A DNA stretch of 64,000 nucleotides from Chloroflexota bacterium (GTDB taxonomy: Bacteria; Chloroflexota; Anaerolineae; Anaerolineales; UBA11579), in the NCBI GenBank assembly GCA_013112575.1, contig JABFGG010000003.1, positions 260,997-324,996 of the forward strand. The letters run 5' to 3'. The notes under the pieces are model-generated. The model was given only the letters and a program-made list of their open reading frames with translations. It did no database searches and was not told the origin of the DNA. A program made the position numbers and the translations under genes. Positions 59,652-64,000 of the stretch are shown piece after piece (positions within the stretch are counted from its first letter, which is position 1; each line of letters begins with the position of its first letter).

Positions 59652-62600
59652 TCAACTGCTCAAATCCGTCACTTCTTTGTTGCCATTTGTTTCTGCTTGT
59701 TTTTCGAGAACAGTACTTGTTTGTTCATGTGAACTACCATTCGTTTTAGAACGATTGGCAATGATGACATCGGCACTTATCCGAGCCTCAACGGGCAACT
59801 TCACAGAGAAGGTAGAGCCTTTACCTAATTCACTCTGGACATCGATGATGCCCCCATGCAAGTCGACCAGGCTGCGAGTGATCGCCAAACCCAGTCCGGT
59901 GCCTTCTTCGGGCCGTGCAATGGAACCATCGGCCTGCCGGAACTGCTCAAAAATGACTTGCAAGTCTTTTTCACTGATGCCAACCCCGGTATCTTCAACA
60001 CTGACCTGAACATAGCCATCCGTTCGGGCGGCCTTCAATGTAACCGTGCCTTCCTCGGTGAATTTGACGGCATTCGATACCAGGTTGTTCATGACCTGAG
60101 TAAGACGTCCCTCATCAGCCGTGATGGCAGGTAAGTCTTCTTCGACCTCGATTTGCACTTCAACAGGCTTGTTGACCAGCAAACCGGCATTGCTCTTCTG
60201 CACATCTTGCAGCAGCGACTTTACATCGATCTCGCTGAGTTCAAAGATCATGCGTCCTGCTTCTATCTTGGCCAGGTCGAGGATATCGTTGATGATGCGT
60301 AAAAGTTCACCACTGTTCTGCTGGATAGCCAGTACATCCAGGCGTTTTTCTTCTTCCAACTCCCCATCCAAACCCATGAGCAATACATCGGTATAGCCAA
60401 TGATCGAGTTGAGCGGCGTGCGCAACTCATGGCTCATGTTAGCCAGGAATTCGCTCTTGAGGCGGTCACCCTGGATGATCGAGTCTTCCGCCTCTTTACG
60501 CCCAGTGATATCCCGGAAGTACCAAACCCTGCCATAGAGGGTTTCATCTGAGCCGACCATGGGGGCAGAATAGCCATCATAGGTCGAGCCATCTTGCAGG
60601 TGGACTTCTTCACGCTTTTTCTCGTCACGATGTTCAACCAGGTAATTCATGAGTTCCGAGAATTTTTGAGGATTACTCAATTTCTCGAGCACAAGATCAA
60701 GGGCTGGCTTACCTGATTCTGATTGCATGCTTTCTTCGGGGATTGCCCACATCTCCATAAAACGCTGGTTATATGAAATGGTTTTGCCTTCTTGGTCCAC
60801 AACCAGAATGCCGTCCAGGGTGGCTTCCTGCTGCGTTTTCAACAGAGTGTTTTGGAACTGGAGGGCTTTTTCTGCCTCTTCCCTCGCAGTAACATCGCGG
60901 ACGGCAACCACCCGGGCATCGCGTCCTTGATAGACCATCTCGCGTGACTCAAGCTCAGCCGGGAAAGCCGTACCATCTTTGCGCACACCCATTACCTGGT
61001 AGGTACCCTGGTATTTCGTGCGGAGTTTTTCAACGACCATTTCGTGGTACTCAGGGTGTACTAGAACTTCAATGGCATTCTCACCAATGAGCTCTTGCGG
61101 TGTGGCTCGCCCGACCATATCGGCCATGGCCTGGTTGGCTTCCACAATTATGCCGTCATGGTGGATGATCAGACCCTCAAGTGAAGCTTCTGAGAGCGCG
61201 CGGAAGCGATCCTCGCCCTCTTTGACGACCTGCTGGGTCTTTTGCTGTTCGGCGAACAGGCGGGCTGTTTCCAGGCTCGTGGCGATTTGTGATCCCAGGG
61301 TCATGAAGGTGTCTGCATCTGCCTCTGTAAAGCGTCCCGGGGTCTCGTCCTGCATGTCGAGCACGCCAATAACCTGGCCTGCAGCTACGAGCGGTACGGC
61401 CAGTTCGGCACGTGTATCCGGCAGCAAAGGATTGGGCAAGTGGTCGGTTTCTTTAGAAACGTCGACCACCAGGGATGGCTGAACCTCACGGGCAGCGCGT
61501 GCCACAACGCTGTGCTCATGATCCAGCGGGATACTGTGGCCGCGTTCTTTGAGCACCAGGCCGACCTGGCCGGAACCGGCTTCAACGATGAGTTGATTGC
61601 TTGCCTGGTCCACGAGGTAGACGTGCACGTGGTAGAGGCTAAAGCGGCTCTGCATGAGCACCACAGCCTCATTGAGCAGTTGTTCGGGGTTCAGGATCGC
61701 ACCGAGCTGGTTGGCTACAGTAGCAGACTGGCGCAACTGGGTGGTGAATTTCTCCAATTCACTCGTGCGTTGATTGATCTGGTCCAGCAACTCGTTATTC
61801 TCGAAGAGGAAGGCGACCTGCTCAGCCATGGTCTCAAACACGACCACACTGTCATCGCGGAAGCGATTGGCAACGCGGTCCTGGATGTCGAGTGCGCCGA
61901 TGACGCGATCTTCTAGTTTTAGGGGAACCACCAACTCAGATTGCGTATGTGGTAGCAACGGGTTGGGCAAGTGATTGGGGTCCTTGGTCACGTCCGATAC
62001 AAGCACCGATTGACCGGAATTGATACAGGTCGTTACCAGTGCGGCGTCGCTTAGCGGGATCTGGTGACCGCGCCCCAGCAACTGGCGACCGGCATAACCG
62101 GTGCTTTCACGCAACACTGCGTTTTCACCAGCATCATCCACCAGGTATACCTGGGCGTGATAGACGTCGAACTGGTCGAGGATCAGGTTGACCAGCAGAT
62201 TGAGGAAGTCATCCGGTGTGGTACGTTCCGATGCTGCGAAAGCTACACGCTGGGAGGCCTCCATCTCAGTAGCACGCTCGCGCAACTCTTTGGTGCGCTC
62301 TTCAACCGTATCTTCCAGCCCTTCCAGCGTGCCCTGGAGTTGGGCTGCCATCTGGTTGAAGTTCGTTGCCAGAACGCCGAACTCATCTCTTGACTGGATA
62401 TCTGAGCGGGCAGTTCTGTCGCCTTCACTGAAGCGTAACGTAGTCTCCTGCAATTTTTTGATAGGATTGCTAACATTCCGTGCAGCGATGAAACCCAATA
62501 CAAGGGCAAATACAAAAATCGCTCCCATTGAAGCGATGTTGTTGGTCCTGGAAGTACTTGCCAGTTGCTCAGCAGCCTGGTCCTTTGCTTCAAGCTCTTC

Positions 62601-63287
62601 ATCTTCATCAGCGATCGCCTGCCCAACAATGGTTTCCATATTGTCTTCGGCAACTTCCAGGTCTTCAAGCGTCTCGTCCATTTCAGAGAGTGCTGCCCCG
62701 CTTTGCTTCAAAGCGATCAACGCAGTGGCATGTTCATTGATTGAAACCAAAGCAGCGGACATCTCTTCCGCATAGTCAGTTTCTTCGGCTTCACCCTCTT
62801 CTTCAGCGACACTGGCGTACTGTGTGATCAAATCCGGTATTTTGGCAGCGGCTTCTTCGAATTCCTCCAACTCTTCCGCTTCACCACCTAATGCAAAGGA
62901 GAGTGCCTCAGCCTGTAACTTGTTGGCTTCCGCCCGGATCTCTCCGAGGGTCTCTAATTGGGGAACCGACTCGTGGAGGACATCTTCGAAGGAATCTGCC
63001 ACTGAGGTCAATGCGCTCAAGTTGATGAGACCGATCCAGAGTACCAGGGGAGCAATGCTCATGAAGGTAATAAAAAGCCTGGCGCGAACACTCAGGTTCA
63101 AGCTCGGAAGTTTGAACCTCCTCTTCTTTGCAGGAGGCGGGGTTTCAACTTCTGATTGGGATTTCTTAGTTTGAGTCCTGCCCTCTGGAGGTACCTCCGG
63201 GGTGGAGCTCAAGGCTCCTGTACCGAATACCTGAGGCGGTTTTTCCGGGGTGGTCCCGTCCTGGTCGATGGAGTGATCGTCGTTCAT
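59652..63287 (-). CDS. Multi-sensor membrane histidine kinase
   Basis: This 1211-residue protein has a polar N-terminus (Pro-rich, about 1-65), a TM helix (about 70-90), an extracytoplasmic four-helix-like, Glu-rich sensor (about 95-245), a second TM helix (about 250-270), a HAMP domain (RDEFGVLATNFNQMAAQL), two GAF domains (about 340-500 and 520-690), two PAS domains (about 700-820 and 825-940), HisKA with the phospho-His in FLANMSHELRTPLNS (His near 953), and HATPase with NNLVSNAVKF, DTGVGIS and GTGLGLAITR. No receiver is attached, though the receivers lie on both sides. It probably phosphorylates the receivers encoded at 63306, 57472 and 56048. It starts 18 bp after the upstream receiver. 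Confidence 0.95.
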   Translation of the reverse strand: MNDDHSIDQDGTTPEKPPQVFGTGALSSTPEVPPEGRTQTKKSQSEVETPPPAKKRRFKLPSLNLSVRARLFITFMSIAPLVLWIGLINLSALTSVADSFEDVLHESVPQLETLGEIRAEANKLQAEALSFALGGEAEELEEFEEAAAKIPDLITQYASVAEEEGEAEETDYAEEMSAALVSINEHATALIALKQSGAALSEMDETLEDLEVAEDNMETIVGQAIADEDEELEAKDQAAEQLASTSRTNNIASMGAIFVFALVLGFIAARNVSNPIKKLQETTLRFSEGDRTARSDIQSRDEFGVLATNFNQMAAQLQGTLEGLEDTVEERTKELRERATEMEASQRVAFAASERTTPDDFLNLLVNLILDQFDVYHAQVYLVDDAGENAVLRESTGYAGRQLLGRGHQIPLSDAALVTTCINSGQSVLVSDVTKDPNHLPNPLLPHTQSELVVPLKLEDRVIGALDIQDRVANRFRDDSVVVFETMAEQVAFLFENNELLDQINQRTSELEKFTTQLRQSATVANQLGAILNPEQLLNEAVVLMQSRFSLYHVHVYLVDQASNQLIVEAGSGQVGLVLKERGHSIPLDHEHSVVARAAREVQPSLVVDVSKETDHLPNPLLPDTRAELAVPLVAAGQVIGVLDMQDETPGRFTEADADTFMTLGSQIATSLETARLFAEQQKTQQVVKEGEDRFRALSEASLEGLIIHHDGIIVEANQAMADMVGRATPQELIGENAIEVLVHPEYHEMVVEKLRTKYQGTYQVMGVRKDGTAFPAELESREMVYQGRDARVVAVRDVTAREEAEKALQFQNTLLKTQQEATLDGILVVDQEGKTISYNQRFMEMWAIPEESMQSESGKPALDLVLEKLSNPQKFSELMNYLVEHRDEKKREEVHLQDGSTYDGYSAPMVGSDETLYGRVWYFRDITGRKEAEDSIIQGDRLKSEFLANMSHELRTPLNSIIGYTDVLLMGLDGELEEEKRLDVLAIQQNSGELLRIINDILDLAKIEAGRMIFELSEIDVKSLLQDVQKSNAGLLVNKPVEVQIEVEEDLPAITADEGRLTQVMNNLVSNAVKFTEEGTVTLKAARTDGYVQVSVEDTGVGISEKDLQVIFEQFRQADGSIARPEEGTGLGLAITRSLVDLHGGIIDVQSELGKGSTFSVKLPVEARISADVIIANRSKTNGSSHEQTSTVLEKQAETNGNKEVTDLSS

Positions 63288-63305
63288 AGTGGTTCCTTTT
63301 GATAA

Positions 63306-63707
63306 CTAGCTAATAGCAAATGTCGTGCCATTGACCATCCTGTTGTCATTGACAAGACGATCTATGAGAGAAGTCAGGGTTGCAAGGGAAACAGGCTTTT
63401 CCAAAAAGAGTTCTTTGTCGATCTCTTCAATCTCGAAGCGATATTGCCCAAAGGCAGAAGCGACCACAGTTTGCGTGCCGTTTGTAGCAAATAAGTCCTT
63501 ATATTCAACCAGCAGGTCTGTGCCGTGTTGCTTGCCGATGCGCACATCACAAAGGAACACATCATACGGGTTTGAGTTGATTAGACTCCGTGCCGCTTCC
63601 ATGCTCTGGGCCGAGTCGACCTGGTAGCCTTTGGCATTTAGCGCTTTAAAGTAAATGTCATTCAATACGGGGTCATCTTCAAGAATAAGGATTCGAAAAC
63701 TTTTCAT
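63306..63707 (-). CDS. Single-domain response regulator
   Basis: This 133-residue receiver has LILEDDP (acidic pocket), acceptor Asp in FLCDVRIGKQ, switch Ser in VVASAFGQYR and Lys in FLEKPVSL. No output domain. Its ATG overlaps the stop of the upstream receiver by 4 bp, and the histidine kinase follows after 18 bp, so it is probably a direct phosphorelay partner. The two adjacent receivers resemble each other (A-S-A-x-G-x-Y-R and FLEKP), indicating duplication. Confidence 0.92.
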   Translation of the reverse strand: MKSFRILILEDDPVLNDIYFKALNAKGYQVDSAQSMEAARSLINSNPYDVFLCDVRIGKQHGTDLLVEYKDLFATNGTQTVVASAFGQYRFEIEEIDKELFLEKPVSLATLTSLIDRLVNDNRMVNGTTFAIS

Positions 63708-64000
63708 TTTGTGTCCGATTTTAAATTCTTGATGGCGCGCTTGGTGCTTTCTTTGAGGTCAGCTTTTTTCTCTGTGCTCAGGTCATCGTATTTGGGAGTA
63801 ATGGAGGCTGTCTTGGGTTTTTTTATGAGACGGTCAATAAGTGTGAGCAAAGATTCCAGATTGAAGGGTTTTTCCAGGAAAAAGTCAGCCCCCAGCGCCT
63901 CCGTTTGATATCGGTACTCCCCATGTGCAGAAGCCATTACGATCTGTGTGCCGAGAGCTTCCAAACGATGCTTTTGTTCTGCCAGGACCTGGGTGCCGCG
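63704..64000 (-). CDS. Receiver-domain protein (partial, N-terminus beyond window)
   Basis: The frame is open to the window edge, so the start and the acceptor Asp are not visible. The visible part has RGTQVLAEQKH, VMASAHGEYRYQ, FFLEKPFNLESL (switch and Lys-Pro regions) and a lysine-rich C-terminal tail of about 30 residues (STEKKADLKESTKRAIKNL). It is a relative of the next receiver, with which it overlaps by 4 bp (ATGA). The basic tail is unusual for a stand-alone receiver and may contact a partner or nucleic acid. Confidence 0.85.
   Translation of the reverse strand, partial: RGTQVLAEQKHRLEALGTQIVMASAHGEYRYQTEALGADFFLEKPFNLESLLTLIDRLIKKPKTASITPKYDDLSTEKKADLKESTKRAIKNLKSDTK

Overview
The window looks like a chromosomal segment of a bacterium of the phylum Chloroflexota, probably Anaerolineae-like. 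This is an inference from gene style: large cache/HAMP/GAF sensor proteins, Thr/Pro-rich linkers in exported proteins, SH3-like lipoproteins, BNR-repeat surface proteins and a TadE-type envelope protein. There is no rRNA and no obvious phage, IS element or CRISPR array. Three tRNA genes (Gly-CCC, Thr-CGT, Arg-TCG) lie between protein genes.

Layout. 1-8318 (minus): a signalling operon of two stand-alone receivers and three membrane GAF proteins, the last cut by the window edge. 8562-13406: an SH3-like lipoprotein, a MOSC protein, an 800-residue TadE-type protein, tRNA-Gly and a small muconolactone-isomerase-like protein. 13632-16606: an accessory island with a structured leader, a candidate small RNA, a 105-bp tandem repeat, a divergent sigma-like factor, an HTH-like protein and three micro-ORFs with good ribosome sites. 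16840-17526: an OB-fold zinc-ribbon gene broken by an amber stop. 17887-25804: DinG-type exonuclease-helicase, a TetR-regulated ABC exporter, an SPL-like radical SAM protein with a LexA-type box on its start codon, and a TipAS-type MerR regulator. 26052-33786: two tandem BNR-propeller paralogues and a five-haem lipoprotein. 33991-37114: an operon of uridine kinase, cyclophilin, VTT membrane protein and M20 peptidase. 37404-42694 (plus): GT4 glycosyltransferase, a fused FAD/Fe-S oxidase and a sulfite-oxidase-type molybdoenzyme. 42725-46256: acyltransferase, degenerate GGDEF protein, LysE exporter and AraC regulator. 46352-51789: an NAD-linked formate dehydrogenase operon with FdhD. 52038-53866: a DUF362 lipoprotein, a rhodanese with an in-frame UGA and tRNA-Arg. 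54403-64000 (minus): APS/PAPS-reductase-like protein, acetyltransferase and a second signalling operon.

The two most unusual items are in the right-hand part. First, 57472-59565 encodes, in one uninterrupted frame, a threonine-synthase-like PLP enzyme followed by two receiver domains. It sits directly between a multi-sensor histidine kinase and a triple-receiver protein. This suggests a metabolic enzyme joined to a phosphorelay, an arrangement I do not recognise. Second, the rhodanese-like gene at 53237-53719 is interrupted by one UGA next to its active-site Cys, in a C-x-U context. A GC-rich hairpin at bacterial-SECIS distance follows it, so it may be a selenoprotein. The third candidate is the 14.3-16.6 kb micro-ORF, sigma and small-RNA island.

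All assignments come from reading the sequence and translated motifs. No database search was run, and residue positions are approximate.
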